In this document: positions 26,213-35,157 of the stretch, in pieces
Position numbering within the stretch: the stretch's first letter is position 1
How the letters are laid out: each line of letters begins with the position of its first letter
NCBI GenBank assembly: GCA_015056125.1
Contig: SVGW01000013.1
Location: forward strand, 1 to 48,286
DNA length: 48,286 nucleotides
Source of the DNA: Clostridiales bacterium
GTDB lineage: Bacteria; Bacillota; Clostridia; Christensenellales; Aristaeellaceae
Direction of reading: 5' to 3'
The notes under the pieces: model-generated
Seen by the model: the letters and a program-made list of their open reading frames with translations, nothing else
The model's database searches: none
What the model was told of the DNA's origin: nothing
Program-made: the position numbers and the translations under genes

Positions 26213-27928
26213 ATGGGATACATGGAAGAATATAAAAATTGGCTTACTCGCTTTGCCGATGACGCCGAGCTGGTGGCTGAGCTTGAGAGCATTGCCGGGG
26301 ATGAAAAGGAAATTGAAGATCGCTTCTATACCGATCTGGCCTTTGGCACGGCGGGCCTGCGCGGCGTGCTGGGCATGGGCAAAAACCGCATGAATATTTA
26401 CAACGTGCGCGTGGCCACCATGGGCCTGGCCCGTTATCTCATCAGCCAGGGTGTGGAAAGCCAGGGCGTGGTGATCGCCTATGACAGCCGCATCAAGAGC
26501 GACGTATTCGCCAAAGAAACGGCGCTGGTGCTGGCCGCTGCAGGGGTGAAGGCATATCTCTTTGATTCCTTGCGCCCCGTGCCCGTGCTTTCCTTCGCCG
26601 TTCGCCATCTGAACACCGCCGCCGGCGTGGTGATTACCGCCAGCCATAACCCGCCCCAGTATAATGGCTATAAGGCCTACGGCCCCGATGGCGCCCAGCT
26701 GGCTCCTGAAGCGGCGGACGAAGTGACCAAGTATATCCGCGCCCTCTCCTATGAAGAATGCGTGCCCATGGCGGAAGAAGAAGCTAAGGCAAAGGGTCTG
26801 CTGAAAATCATCGGCAAGGAAGAAGTGGACGATGCCTACATCGAAATGGTGAAATCCCTGTCCCTGCGGCCTGAGCTGCTGGAAAAGAAGGGCGGCGATC
26901 TCAAGATCGTATACACTCCCCTCCACGGCTCTGGCAATGTGCCGGTGCGCCGGCTGCTTCAGGAACTGGGCGTGACCCACGTTTCCGTAGTGGCCGAACA
27001 GGAAGCCCCCGATGGCCGCTTCCCCACCGTAACCGCGCCTAACCCGGAAGACCCCGCCGCTTTCAAATATGCCATTCCTCTGGCTGAAAAAGTGGGCGCC
27101 ACCGTGGTATTTGGCACCGACCCCGACTGCGACCGGATGGGCGTGGCCGTGCAGGACGGCGAAGGCGTGTTCCACACCCTCACCGGCAACCAGATCGCCT
27201 GCCTGATGCTGGATCATATCCTTTCCAGCCTCCAGGAAAAGGGCAAGCTGCCTAAGAACGGCGCGGCGGTGAAATCCGTGGTGTCCACCGAAATGGCCAA
27301 GGCCATCTGCGATTCCTACGGCGTAAAAATGTATGACGTGCTCACTGGCTTTAAGTTCATCGGTGAAAAGATTCAGCAGTTTGAAGAAACCGGGGAGCAT
27401 ACCTTCCTCTTCGGCTTTGAAGAAAGCTATGGCTATCTTTCCGGCACCCGGGTGCGGGACAAGGACGGCGTGAACGCCTCCCTGCTTCTGTGCGAAGCGG
27501 CCTGCGCCTGCATGGACCGGGGCGAAACCCTCTACGACGCCCTGCAGCGGCTCTACAAGAAGCACGGCTACTTCAAGGAAATCGGCGTTTCCGTAACCCT
27601 GCCCGGCAAGGACGGCGCGGAAAAGATCAAGGCCATCATGCAGAAACTGCAGGATAATCCCCCTGCCGATCTGGCCGGCTACAAGGTAACCGCCCTGCGG
27701 GATTTCAACCGGGATCTGCGCATCGCCGATGGGGTGGAAGAAAAGATGGGCTTCCCCAAGTCCAATGTGCTGTATTTTGAAATTGAAGGCGGCAACTGGG
27801 TATGCGTGCGTCCCAGCGGCACCGAGCCCAAAATCAAGCTCTACATCGCTTCCCGGGGCGAAACCGAAGAAAAGAATAACAAAATCAATGCCGCCCTGGC
27901 CGAAGCCGCCAAGGCCCTCATGGCATAA
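26213..27928 (+). CDS. pgcA: Alpha-D-phosphohexomutase (phosphoglucomutase/phosphomannomutase)
   Basis: 571-aa cytosolic enzyme moving phosphate between C1 and C6 of hexoses, feeding glycogen, cell-wall and UDP-sugar synthesis. The phospho-serine loop TASHNPPQ has Ser144, the metal loop is GTDPDCDRMG, the sugar-binding loop GFEESYGY and the C-terminal phosphate-binding loop RPSGTEPKIK. All four domains are present and the length is typical of the Bacillus PgcA type. AAGGAGG lies about 9 nt before ATG 26213. It sits alone between its promoter and repeat copy D. Confidence 0.93.
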   Translation: MGYMEEYKNWLTRFADDAELVAELESIAGDEKEIEDRFYTDLAFGTAGLRGVLGMGKNRMNIYNVRVATMGLARYLISQGVESQGVVIAYDSRIKSDVFAKETALVLAAAGVKAYLFDSLRPVPVLSFAVRHLNTAAGVVITASHNPPQYNGYKAYGPDGAQLAPEAADEVTKYIRALSYEECVPMAEEEAKAKGLLKIIGKEEVDDAYIEMVKSLSLRPELLEKKGGDLKIVYTPLHGSGNVPVRRLLQELGVTHVSVVAEQEAPDGRFPTVTAPNPEDPAAFKYAIPLAEKVGATVVFGTDPDCDRMGVAVQDGEGVFHTLTGNQIACLMLDHILSSLQEKGKLPKNGAAVKSVVSTEMAKAICDSYGVKMYDVLTGFKFIGEKIQQFEETGEHTFLFGFEESYGYLSGTRVRDKDGVNASLLLCEAACACMDRGETLYDALQRLYKKHGYFKEIGVSVTLPGKDGAEKIKAIMQKLQDNPPADLAGYKVTALRDFNRDLRIADGVEEKMGFPKSNVLYFEIEGGNWVCVRPSGTEPKIKLYIASRGETEEKNNKINAALAEAAKALMA

Positions 27929-27951
27929 GGAACTTATATTTCGTGTATTTT

Positions 27952-28015
27952 GCGAGAGGGGTGCTTTTGAGCCAAAAGCACCCCTCTCGCGCTCTCCCCG
28001 AAAACCGATCCGGGA
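27952..28015 (+). repeat. Two-hairpin intergenic element, copy D
   Basis: Starts 24 nt after the pgcA stop. Perfect 18-bp stem, arms 27952–27969 and 27973–27990, loop AGC; the core reads TTTTGAGCCAAAA, one base off the consensus. Hairpin 2 is CCCG (27997–28000)/CGGG (28011–28014). Forward orientation. Confidence 0.8.
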
Positions 28016-28060
28016 TGTTTCATGATTCATCCCATTCTGAAATTTACCCGTGGTAATTGG

Positions 28061-28100
28061 CAAAGCCTCCTGCCGGATTTATGACAGGAGGCTTTGGTTT
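28061..28100. terminator. Strong terminator between convergent pgcA and GDPD genes
   Basis: CAAAGCCTCCTG (28061–28072) pairs perfectly with CAGGAGGCTTTG (28085–28096) around a 12-nt loop, followed by GTTT. Likely serves pgcA; it overlaps the stop region of the minus-strand gene. Confidence 0.75.
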
Positions 28101-29811
28101 ATTCAAATTTCACCTGGAAGGGCATGCTGATCAGGCAAATATCCTGATCATCCGGCAAAGGAATGCGGCAGCCCAGCAGGAAACGGCCCATGCCCCTTTG
28201 GCAGCGCCAGTTGCCCTTTTCATCCTGCTGCCAGGCGCCCTCAAGGGGAATAAGCTCCAGATTTTCCTCCGTTTCCGTCCATTCCCCGGCGCGGGAAAGC
28301 AATTTTGCCTTCAAGGGCAAAGGCTTATCTGCCGGGAATTTTTCTTCCACTGCGGGCTGAATATCCAACGGCACATGGGCAAATTTAGTCACCCAATCAG
28401 AAGTGAGCCCATCATAGCCCCGGAGATAGGTTTTGGTAATGGCGCCGCAGCAGCCCTCCCACATTTCAAAGGCATAGGTCCAGGGAAACACAGTGATGCC
28501 TCGGATATGGGCCAGGCGGGCAAATACGCCGCTGATGGCTGTGTGCAGCATATTGTAGCCAGCATTGGCGCCCTGGGTATCCAACGCAAACTGATAAATG
28601 CGCAGATTATTAGCCCGCACATCATCGGTATCCTCTTCCCGGCTACCGCCCCTGCAATGGGAAAGGGGCAGACGGGGCAGATGCTTATGCACATAGCTCA
28701 GATAGGGGGGCATGGGCCCCATGATGCAGGTACAGCCCTGCTGCACATCCGTCCTGGCCAGAATTTTCTTCATTTGGCGCACTGTTTCCTCCAGCCGGAA
28801 GGTAGCGGCCGGGGACTTGATCTCAATGAGAACCGGTGTTTCGGGATAGGGTGCCACGGCCTGCATCAGATCTTCAAACAAATCCATCCCCTGATCCGGG
28901 AACGCCTTTCTGCGCAGGGGGGCTAAATCTGCCCATTCGCTTTCCGCAATCACTTTCTTTTCCTTAAACAGATTGCCCGTATCCAGATCATGATGCACGA
29001 TCACCACACCATCCCGGGTAGGCTTGATATCAATTTCTGCGGCGTCATACCCCAGCTTGCCCGCCGCCACCGTGGCACTCAGGCTATTTTCCGGGTATTC
29101 CCCCGTCACATGATACGCCTTATGCGCATAGAGGGGCGTGGGGCGCAGGGTGCTCCTTGCCGGGAAGCGCTCCATGCCGTTATACAATTTCTTTACATCC
29201 GGGCAGATCACGCCGCAGGCCCCCATGCAGGCTGCCCGGGCCCAATCTTCCCCGGCATCCACCCACACCTGGATAAAGCGCTTTTGCAAGGCGCGCAGGT
29301 ACGCCCGATTGGCATCGGCGTCCATGAGCACCATGGTGGCTTCTGCCTCATGGCAATCTCCCGCCAATTCCACAGCCGGAGGCAGCACGCACTGCCGCCC
29401 ATCCAGCATGCCCCGGGAAAGAGGCAAAAGCAGCCGGAGCGATTGCAGGATTTCCCGCTTTTCAAAGGGCACGCACAGCGTTACATCTCCCAGGCAATGA
29501 TCATCGGCAAATTGGGCCAGGGGCTCCACCGTTTCCATCTGATCCACATACAGAATGGGCACTGCTTTACCCTTGATGGCCATCAGCCCATCATATAAAG
29601 AGCCGATTTTTTCTCCATTCAATGCAAAAATATCCAATGCCGCATCCACAGTAAAGATGACGGCCTGAGGAGGACGCGCATCCTGCATTACATCCGCCAA
29701 TCGATGATCTGCCCAGCAGGTGGCCACAGGCGGCGAGATCAAAGAAGTTTCCGGCAGATATACATCCAGTAAGAAGCTCTCCGCAAAGCTTCTGTAAATA
29801 CTTTCTTTCAT
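28099..29811 (-). CDS. Glycerophosphodiester phosphodiesterase-family protein with degenerate N-terminal copy
   Basis: 570 aa. The GDPD TIM-barrel domain spans about residues 225–500: the first active-site His is in LYAHK (His230; usually HR), then YPENS (240–244), AEIDIKPTRDG (Glu259, Asp261) and VHHD (272–275). GDPDs hydrolyse glycerophosphodiesters to glycerol-3-phosphate and an alcohol. Residues 1–222 end in a piece (VWVDAGEDWARAACMGACGVICPD) resembling the last strand and helix of a GDPD, suggesting a tandem, decayed first domain. No signal peptide, so cytosolic. It lies 32 bp after dapL. Confidence 0.78.
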   Translation of the reverse strand: MKESIYRSFAESFLLDVYLPETSLISPPVATCWADHRLADVMQDARPPQAVIFTVDAALDIFALNGEKIGSLYDGLMAIKGKAVPILYVDQMETVEPLAQFADDHCLGDVTLCVPFEKREILQSLRLLLPLSRGMLDGRQCVLPPAVELAGDCHEAEATMVLMDADANRAYLRALQKRFIQVWVDAGEDWARAACMGACGVICPDVKKLYNGMERFPARSTLRPTPLYAHKAYHVTGEYPENSLSATVAAGKLGYDAAEIDIKPTRDGVVIVHHDLDTGNLFKEKKVIAESEWADLAPLRRKAFPDQGMDLFEDLMQAVAPYPETPVLIEIKSPAATFRLEETVRQMKKILARTDVQQGCTCIMGPMPPYLSYVHKHLPRLPLSHCRGGSREEDTDDVRANNLRIYQFALDTQGANAGYNMLHTAISGVFARLAHIRGITVFPWTYAFEMWEGCCGAITKTYLRGYDGLTSDWVTKFAHVPLDIQPAVEEKFPADKPLPLKAKLLSRAGEWTETEENLELIPLEGAWQQDEKGNWRCQRGMGRFLLGCRIPLPDDQDICLISMPFQVKFE

Positions 29812-29843
29812 AATTTCTTTCTCGTCCTCCTTCAGTCTGCGTT

Positions 29844-31052
29844 TTACAGAATTTGAACAATCCGTTCCACGGCGGCCTGAGTGTTTTCCTTGGTATTGAA
29901 GGCGGTCAAACGGAAATAACCTTCGCCGGATGGGCCGAAGCCTTCCCCGGGCGTGCCCACCACGTGGGCCTTTTTCAGCAGCAGATCAAAGAAATCCCAG
30001 CTCTTCATGTCGTCCGGGGTCTTCATCCAGATGTAGGGCGCGTTCACCCCGCCAAATACCTGCACCCCCGCCTTTACCAGGCCTTCTCGGATAATCCGAG
30101 CATTTTCCAGGTAATAAGCGATGCTTTCCTGAATTTGCTTCTGGCCTTCTTCGGTATACACCGCCGCAGCGGCCCGCTGCACGGGATAGGAAACGCCGTT
30201 GAACTTGGTGGCCTGACGGCGGCCCCAGATGCGATTTAAGGATACACCATCGTATTCCAGTTCCTTGGGCACCACGGTATAGGCGCAGCGGGTGCCGGTG
30301 AAGCCGGCGGTCTTGGAAAAAGAGCAGCACTCGATGGCGCACTTCTTCGCCCCGGGCAATTCATATATGCTCAGGGGCACATCCTTTTCGGTAATGAATG
30401 CCTTATAGGCAGCGTCATAGATGATCAGGGCATCGTTTTCCAGGGCATAATCCACAAAGGGCTTGAGCTGATCCCGGGTGAGCACGGTGCCGGTGGGGTT
30501 ATTGGGATAGCAAAGGTAGATCACATCCACCTTTTCTTTGGGCAGCGCGGGCACAAAGCCGTTTTCCGCATTGCAGGGCAGATAGCACAGATTGGTCCAC
30601 TTGCCATCCACATATTGCCCCAGCCGCCCCGCCATGGCATTGGAATCCACGTACACGGGATAGACAGGATCGGTAACGGCGATTTTCGCATCCCAGGCAA
30701 ACAATTCCTGCAAATTGCCCACATCCGATTTGGCGCCGTCAGAAATGAATACTTCATCCCGATTGATTTCAACGCCCCGGGCGGTATAATCCCCTGCGAT
30801 AATGGCATCGATGAGGAAATCATAGCCAAAATCCGGGCCATAGCCCCGGAAACCGGCAGGAGTGCCCATTTCCTGCACAGCGATCGTGAAAGCATCCGTA
30901 ATGGCGGACACCAGCGGCAGCGTCACATCGCCGATGCCCAGGCGCAGAATGGCGGCGTCCGGATTGCTTGCGCTGTATTCCTTTATCCGCTTGGCCACCT
31001 CAGCAAACAGATAGCCCGCAGGCATGGTGGAAAGAGAAGTGTTCAGTTTCAT
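29844..31052 (-). CDS. dapL: LL-diaminopimelate aminotransferase
   Basis: PLP enzyme (402 aa) converting tetrahydrodipicolinate directly to LL-diaminopimelate, replacing the acylated DapD/DapC/DapE route. The start [13 protein letters not shown] and [10 protein letters not shown] are characteristic of DapL, and the PLP-binding lysine is K247 in [19 protein letters not shown] precedes ATG 31052. It is downstream of dapF, which uses its product, but a terminator and a gap of about 205 bp lie between them, so it probably has its own promoter. Confidence 0.95.
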   Translation of the reverse strand: MKLNTSLSTMPAGYLFAEVAKRIKEYSASNPDAAILRLGIGDVTLPLVSAITDAFTIAVQEMGTPAGFRGYGPDFGYDFLIDAIIAGDYTARGVEINRDEVFISDGAKSDVGNLQELFAWDAKIAVTDPVYPVYVDSNAMAGRLGQYVDGKWTNLCYLPCNAENGFVPALPKEKVDVIYLCYPNNPTGTVLTRDQLKPFVDYALENDALIIYDAAYKAFITEKDVPLSIYELPGAKKCAIECCSFSKTAGFTGTRCAYTVVPKELEYDGVSLNRIWGRRQATKFNGVSYPVQRAAAAVYTEEGQKQIQESIAYYLENARIIREGLVKAGVQVFGGVNAPYIWMKTPDDMKSWDFFDLLLKKAHVVGTPGEGFGPSGEGYFRLTAFNTKENTQAAVERIVQIL

Positions 31053-31187
31053 AAATCGGCTCCTTATCGCTTGATCATTCTAATTATTTCCCGATATACA
31101 GTATGGGAGAATCTATTAAGTGGTATTCTCACTTGGTTGAAATTATCCTGCCTCCAAAACAAAGAAGACAATAAACAAACAATCAAC

Positions 31188-31225
31188 AAAAAAATTGAAG
31201 TTTGCCTGCTTTAGCAAACTTCAAT
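31188..31225 (-). terminator. Intrinsic terminator of dapF
   Basis: Perfect 12-bp stem: 31194–31205 with 31214–31225, 8-nt loop. On the minus strand it is followed by a run of seven T (31194–31188). It ends the argS–dapF transcript. Confidence 0.88.
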
Positions 31226-31258
31226 TCTTCATTCTTCATTCTAAATTCTGCATTCATT
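31224..31258. repeat. Five tandem ATTCNNN heptamers
   Basis: Units ATTCTTC, ATTCTTC, ATTCTAA, ATTCTGC, ATTCATT fill the space between the dapF stop (31259–31261) and its terminator stem. Read on the minus strand this is a GAATNNN array. Confidence 0.75.
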
Positions 31259-32098
31259 TTAGTCGTCCAGCCATTCGCCGTCATATACGAAGGTGGCAGG
31301 GCCGGTCTGATACACATGGTTATCCTCGGCGCTCCAGTGCAATTGGAGATTGCCGCCGGACAACTTCATCTGCACCGTGCGATCAGAAAGCCCGGCCAGC
31401 ACAGCCGCCACCAGGGCAGCACAAGCGCCGGTACCGCAGGCCAGGGTTTCCCCTGCGCCCCGCTCCCACACCCGCATCTGCAGAATGCCCCGATCAATCA
31501 CCCGCACAAATTCCACATTGGTGCGCCGGGGGAAGAGGGGGTGGTGCTCAATCATGGGGCCGATGGTGGGCAGATCCACCACTTCGGGGTCCCGCACAAA
31601 CAAAACCGCATGGGGATTGCCCATGTTCACGCAGGTAATAAACCAGGTCTGCCCCAGGATCTGCATCCGATGGCGCAGCACCATTTCGCCGGGCAGATCC
31701 ACAGGGATCAGGCGGGGATTGAGCTCTGGCGTGCCCATGTCCACCCGCACCTTAGCCACCTTGCCCTCCTCCACCGTGAGCCACAATTGCTTCATGCCGC
31801 CCTTGGTGGAAATGGTGAGCTCGGTTTTATTTGTAAGACCCCGCTCATATACGTATTTGCCGATGCAGCGAATGGCATTGCCGCACATTTCGGCCTCGCT
31901 GCCATCGGAATTAAACATACGCATGCCAAAATCCGCGCCATCCTCTGCGGGCTCAATCAGCACCAGCCCATCGGCGCCCGCCCCGAAATGGGGCTTGCTC
32001 ATCACAATGGCCAGCCGACTGGGATCATGCACTACTTCTTCAAAACAATTTACAAACAGATAATCATTGCCAATGCCATGCATTTTGGTAAAACGCAT
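31259..32098 (-). CDS. dapF: Diaminopimelate epimerase
   Basis: Cofactor-independent racemase (279 aa) turning LL- into meso-diaminopimelate for peptidoglycan and lysine. The two catalytic cysteines are C72 in MCGNAIRCIG and C221 in LACGTGACAAL; the N-terminal FTKMHGIGNDYLFV is the family signature. Full length. It lies 55 bp after argS on the same strand and is probably co-transcribed with it. With dapL and lysA elsewhere in the window it supplies the last steps of the lysine pathway. Confidence 0.96.
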   Translation of the reverse strand: MRFTKMHGIGNDYLFVNCFEEVVHDPSRLAIVMSKPHFGAGADGLVLIEPAEDGADFGMRMFNSDGSEAEMCGNAIRCIGKYVYERGLTNKTELTISTKGGMKQLWLTVEEGKVAKVRVDMGTPELNPRLIPVDLPGEMVLRHRMQILGQTWFITCVNMGNPHAVLFVRDPEVVDLPTIGPMIEHHPLFPRRTNVEFVRVIDRGILQMRVWERGAGETLACGTGACAALVAAVLAGLSDRTVQMKLSGGNLQLHWSAEDNHVYQTGPATFVYDGEWLDD

Positions 32099-32153
32099 TC
32101 CGCCGCCTCCTTTTGCATGATACTCCTTATTTATGTTGCTCAGCCAGGACGGG

Positions 32154-33866
32154 TTACATGCGTTCCGGAGCAGAAACGCCGATCAGATACAGGCCCGTCT
32201 TGATCACCTGAGCGCAGGCAGCGGTGAGCTGAATGCGGGCAGCAGTGGCCGCAGCATCGTCATCCAGGATGCGGTGCTCATAATAGAATTTATTATAGGC
32301 CTTGGCAATCTCGGTGGTAGCGCGGGTGACCATAAAGGGCTCGTTGCGCAGGCAGGCTTCGGCCACCGCTTCGGGGAAGCGGGAGAGCAGCCGCAAAAGG
32401 GCCTGGGCCTCATCATTGGTAAGGGCGCTGTAATCGGGAGCGGGCATATTTTCCGGGGCCTTGCGAAGTACCGAGCAGCACCGGGCGTGGGTATACTGCA
32501 CATAGGGGCCGGTTTCGCCCTCGAAATTCAGGGCGCGATCCCACCAGAAATCGATATCCTTGATGCGGTTGTTCTGCAGCGTGGTATACACCACCGCGCC
32601 AACGCCCACTTCCTTGGCTACCTGCTCTTTATTTTCCAGGTTGGGGGATTTTTCATTGATAATGGCCAGGGCCTTTTCCTGGGCGCGGCCCAGCAGATCC
32701 TCCAGATACACCACATGGCCGCTGCGGGTGGCCAGGGTTTGGCCCTCATAGGATACCATGCCAAAGGCCACGTGAATCAGGCCCTCCTTGGCCCAATCAT
32801 AGCCCATCTTTTCCACCACTTTAAATACCTGGCGGAAATGCAGATCCTGCTGATAGGCCACCACATACAGGCACTTATCGAAATTGTAGGTATCCTTGCG
32901 ATAGAAAATAGCGGCCAGATCGCGGGTGGCATAGATGGTGGTGCCGTCGCTCTTGATGATCAGGCAGGGGGGCATTTTTTCCGCTTCCAGATCCACAATC
33001 TTGGCGCCGTCGGATTCCACCAGCAGCCCTTTTTCCTGGAGTTCGTTCACCACCCGGTCGGTCTTATCCACATAGAAGCTTTCCCCGGCATAGCTGTCAA
33101 AGGAAACCCCCAGCATATCATACACCTTCATGGCGTCCCGAAGGGTAACATCCTTGAACCAGCGGAAAATGGACAGGGCTTCTTCATCGCCATCCTCAAT
33201 CTTTTTGAACCAGGCGCGGCCCTCATCTTCTAAAGCGGGATTCTTTTCGCATTCTTCATGGAAGCGCACATACAGGCGGGTCATTTCCTCCACACCGCCC
33301 TGCTCTACCGCTTCCTTATTGCCCCATTTTTTATAGGCGCAGATCATCTTGCCAAACTGAGTGCCCCAGTCGCCCAGATGATTGATGCCCACGGTTTTCC
33401 AGCCCATAAATTCATAGATGCGCTTTAAGGCATTGCCGATTACGGTGGTGGAAAGATGGCCGATATGGAAGCGCTTGGCAATATTGATGGAGGAATAGTC
33501 CAGGCACACGGTCTTTCCTTCGCCTTCCTTGGAGCTGCCCCATTTTTCGGGGGCGGCCATAATGGCTTCCATCATTTCCCGGGCAAAATTTTCCCGGTTA
33601 AAAAAGAAATTCAGATATCCGCCCACGCATTCCACCCGGGCAATTTCGGGGCGGGACACGCTTTCGGAAAGCTTCTTGGCAATCATGGGCGGGCCCATGC
33701 GCAGGGTTTTGGAAAGCTTAAAGCAAGGGAAGGCATAATCGCCCAGATTCTGATCCGGAGGCACTTCCAGCAAAGAGGCCAAATCCTCCGGCAGGCCCTG
33801 AGCCTCGGGATAAGCAGTTTTCAGCATTTCGCCCACCAATTCGGCGATGCGCTGTTTCATGTCCAT
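32154..33866 (-). CDS. argS: Arginine--tRNA ligase
   Basis: Class I aminoacyl-tRNA synthetase (570 aa). The N-terminal Add-1 domain (about residues 1–110) is followed by the HIGH-type motif FHIGHL, the NHLGDWGTQFG segment diagnostic of ArgRS, and a DALR anticodon-binding C terminus ending in the usual GVSAPERM. The KMSKS site is the degenerate form common in ArgRS. A longer TTG frame begins at 33884 but overlaps the GGGAGG ribosome site, so ATG 33866 is preferred. First gene of the argS–dapF unit, driven by the promoter at 33904–33932. Confidence 0.96.
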   Translation of the reverse strand: MDMKQRIAELVGEMLKTAYPEAQGLPEDLASLLEVPPDQNLGDYAFPCFKLSKTLRMGPPMIAKKLSESVSRPEIARVECVGGYLNFFFNRENFAREMMEAIMAAPEKWGSSKEGEGKTVCLDYSSINIAKRFHIGHLSTTVIGNALKRIYEFMGWKTVGINHLGDWGTQFGKMICAYKKWGNKEAVEQGGVEEMTRLYVRFHEECEKNPALEDEGRAWFKKIEDGDEEALSIFRWFKDVTLRDAMKVYDMLGVSFDSYAGESFYVDKTDRVVNELQEKGLLVESDGAKIVDLEAEKMPPCLIIKSDGTTIYATRDLAAIFYRKDTYNFDKCLYVVAYQQDLHFRQVFKVVEKMGYDWAKEGLIHVAFGMVSYEGQTLATRSGHVVYLEDLLGRAQEKALAIINEKSPNLENKEQVAKEVGVGAVVYTTLQNNRIKDIDFWWDRALNFEGETGPYVQYTHARCCSVLRKAPENMPAPDYSALTNDEAQALLRLLSRFPEAVAEACLRNEPFMVTRATTEIAKAYNKFYYEHRILDDDAAATAARIQLTAACAQVIKTGLYLIGVSAPERM

Positions 33867-33903
33867 AAAAAGAATTCCTCCCAATTATACAGAAATACGC
33901 TTT

Positions 33904-33932
33904 ATCATACCATAATATGCCCCATTTCGCAA
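33904..33932 (-). promoter_or_regulatory. Sigma-A promoter of argS
   Basis: Minus strand: TTGCGA (33932–33927) and TATGAT (33909–33904) with a 17-bp spacer, giving a leader of about 30 nt. Confidence 0.72.
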
Positions 33933-33973
33933 CGGGCCCCGGGGCGGGGGACGAAAAAAAGACGCAAAAAATT

Positions 33974-34035
33974 GCGGGGAAACCGCTTTTGAGTCAAAAG
34001 CGGTTCCCCCGCACCCCCTCCGAAAACCGGCTGGA
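33974..34035 (+). repeat. Two-hairpin intergenic element, copy B1
   Basis: Arms 33974–33992 and 33994–34012 pair at 18 of 19 positions around a single central G; core TTTTGAGTCAAAA intact. Hairpin 2 is TCC(G)/(T)GGA at 34019–34035. Forward orientation, upstream of the argS promoter; paired with inverted copy B2. Confidence 0.8.
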
Positions 34036-34133
34036 ATCATATATTATTTCAGTTCCTATCGGCTATTTTCTCCCAGCTGCTTTCTTATTTTATCCTGGGA
34101 GACACAAGAAGATAGCGCACGGCCATATTATTT
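34036..34133. other. Spacer between inverted repeat copies B1 and B2
   Basis: 98 bp, A+T-richer than its surroundings, with a CTCCCAG/CTGGGAG inverted repeat (about 34070–34102). No gene or promoter recognised. Confidence 0.5.
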
Positions 34134-34192
34134 CCCGAATGGTTTTCGGGTGGGCGCGGGAGGGGGCTTTTGACTCAAAAGCCTCCTCCCGC
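34134..34192 (-). repeat. Two-hairpin intergenic element, copy B2 (inverted)
   Basis: Reverse orientation: small hairpin CCCGAA (34134–34139)/TTCGGG (34145–34150), then arms 34156–34173 and 34175–34192 pairing at all 18 positions with one G·T pair. It lies 12 nt downstream of the stop of the minus-strand NagB-like gene, the same distance seen for copies A1 and C. Confidence 0.8.
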
Positions 34193-34203
34193 ATTATTTT
34201 CCA

Positions 34204-35142
34204 TTAATTCACGTCCGGAACCAAGGGGCCGGCCAGCTCCTTGAGGTAGAAAAGCTTGCCCGGGAAGGTGGGCATGAAGCTGGAGGTGATCCACATGTTT
34301 GGGCCATAGTGCAGAGTGGTCAAAAAGCTCATGCCCTGCCAGCCCATGCCGCGGCCCAGAGCGCCGTCCGCGCCGCCGATAATATAATCCGCCTGGAAGA
34401 GCAGGCCGGGGCCCACGGTGTTGGCCCGGCAGGGCACCAGGGTGGTGCGGCTCTTAAAGCTGGTGATGGCGTTTTGCTCAATGGTGAGGGGATGAAGCTG
34501 GGCGCCCAGGCGGAAGCACTGCTGCTTCCATTCGGCCTCGGTGGCAAATTCCGCGGCGAAGTGGGGCTCCCAGAAAGCGATATGGCACATGCGGCCGATG
34601 CCAAAGATCAATACCAGCCGGGCGCCTTCCTTTTTCAGGGCAGCAATCTTTTCGGGATAGGTGGGCAGATTCTGCCGGGTGGCAAAATTCCGCTGGCAGG
34701 GGGGCACGGTCAATTCGCCCAGGGGATTGAAGAAGGCGTCCTTCATGCAATATTCAAAGGAAGCGGGGTCATCGCTGGAGAGGGTGTTGCCTTCGCCGTC
34801 CGCCCATTCATCCATGTTGAAGGTATACACATGATCGCAGGGCACATTCCATTCCTTCAGGAAGAACACCGCCCACTTATACATGCCCATGGGGCCCACA
34901 GGAATAATCATGGCCAGCTTTTCGCCCTTGTCCCGGGATTTTTTAATCTGCAGGGCAATTTCGTGGCCCATCTTGGTATCAAATTCCTGGATGCTTTCGC
35001 AGGCCAGGGGCTGGAAATCCTTGTGCCAGAAATCTTCCCTCTCCACGCCCTTTTCGCAGCAGGCGTTGATCTTTTCCATATCCCATCCGGCAGGGTAAAA
35101 ATTTTCCAGCATAGAGCCCTTTACCGTCGTCATAAAATCCAT
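34204..35142 (-). CDS. Glucosamine-6-phosphate deaminase/isomerase-like protein with altered active site
   Basis: 312-aa NagB-family protein. The FNMDEW motif (Asp111, Glu112) matches the NagB FNMDEY loop that carries its catalytic Asp72. [13 protein letters not shown] (181–193) aligns with NagB GVGNDGHIAFNEP: the His and Glu are kept (His187, Glu192) but the catalytic Asp is Met185 and the following Gly is Cys186. [16 protein letters not shown] matches the later NagB core. It may act on a different sugar phosphate or have lost deaminase activity. AAGGAGG precedes ATG 35142. Last gene of the PIG-L/DUF4838 operon, 15 bp after it. Confidence 0.75.
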   Translation of the reverse strand: MDFMTTVKGSMLENFYPAGWDMEKINACCEKGVEREDFWHKDFQPLACESIQEFDTKMGHEIALQIKKSRDKGEKLAMIIPVGPMGMYKWAVFFLKEWNVPCDHVYTFNMDEWADGEGNTLSSDDPASFEYCMKDAFFNPLGELTVPPCQRNFATRQNLPTYPEKIAALKKEGARLVLIFGIGRMCHIAFWEPHFAAEFATEAEWKQQCFRLGAQLHPLTIEQNAITSFKSRTTLVPCRANTVGPGLLFQADYIIGGADGALGRGMGWQGMSFLTTLHYGPNMWITSSFMPTFPGKLFYLKELAGPLVPDVN

Positions 35143-35157
35143 TTTTATTTCCTCCTT

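Noticed and set aside
26072..28063. 663-codon frame antisense to pgcA, and similar long antisense frames at 16952–18808 and 23554–25308
   Set aside because: Antisense shadows of pgcA, the CNNM gene and gpmI; no start context or domains.
10820..34192. Reading the two-hairpin elements simply as intrinsic terminators
   Set aside because: Most copies lack a T run after the stem, pheT and pgcA have separate clear terminators, one copy lies in the pheT leader, and the second hairpin is conserved.
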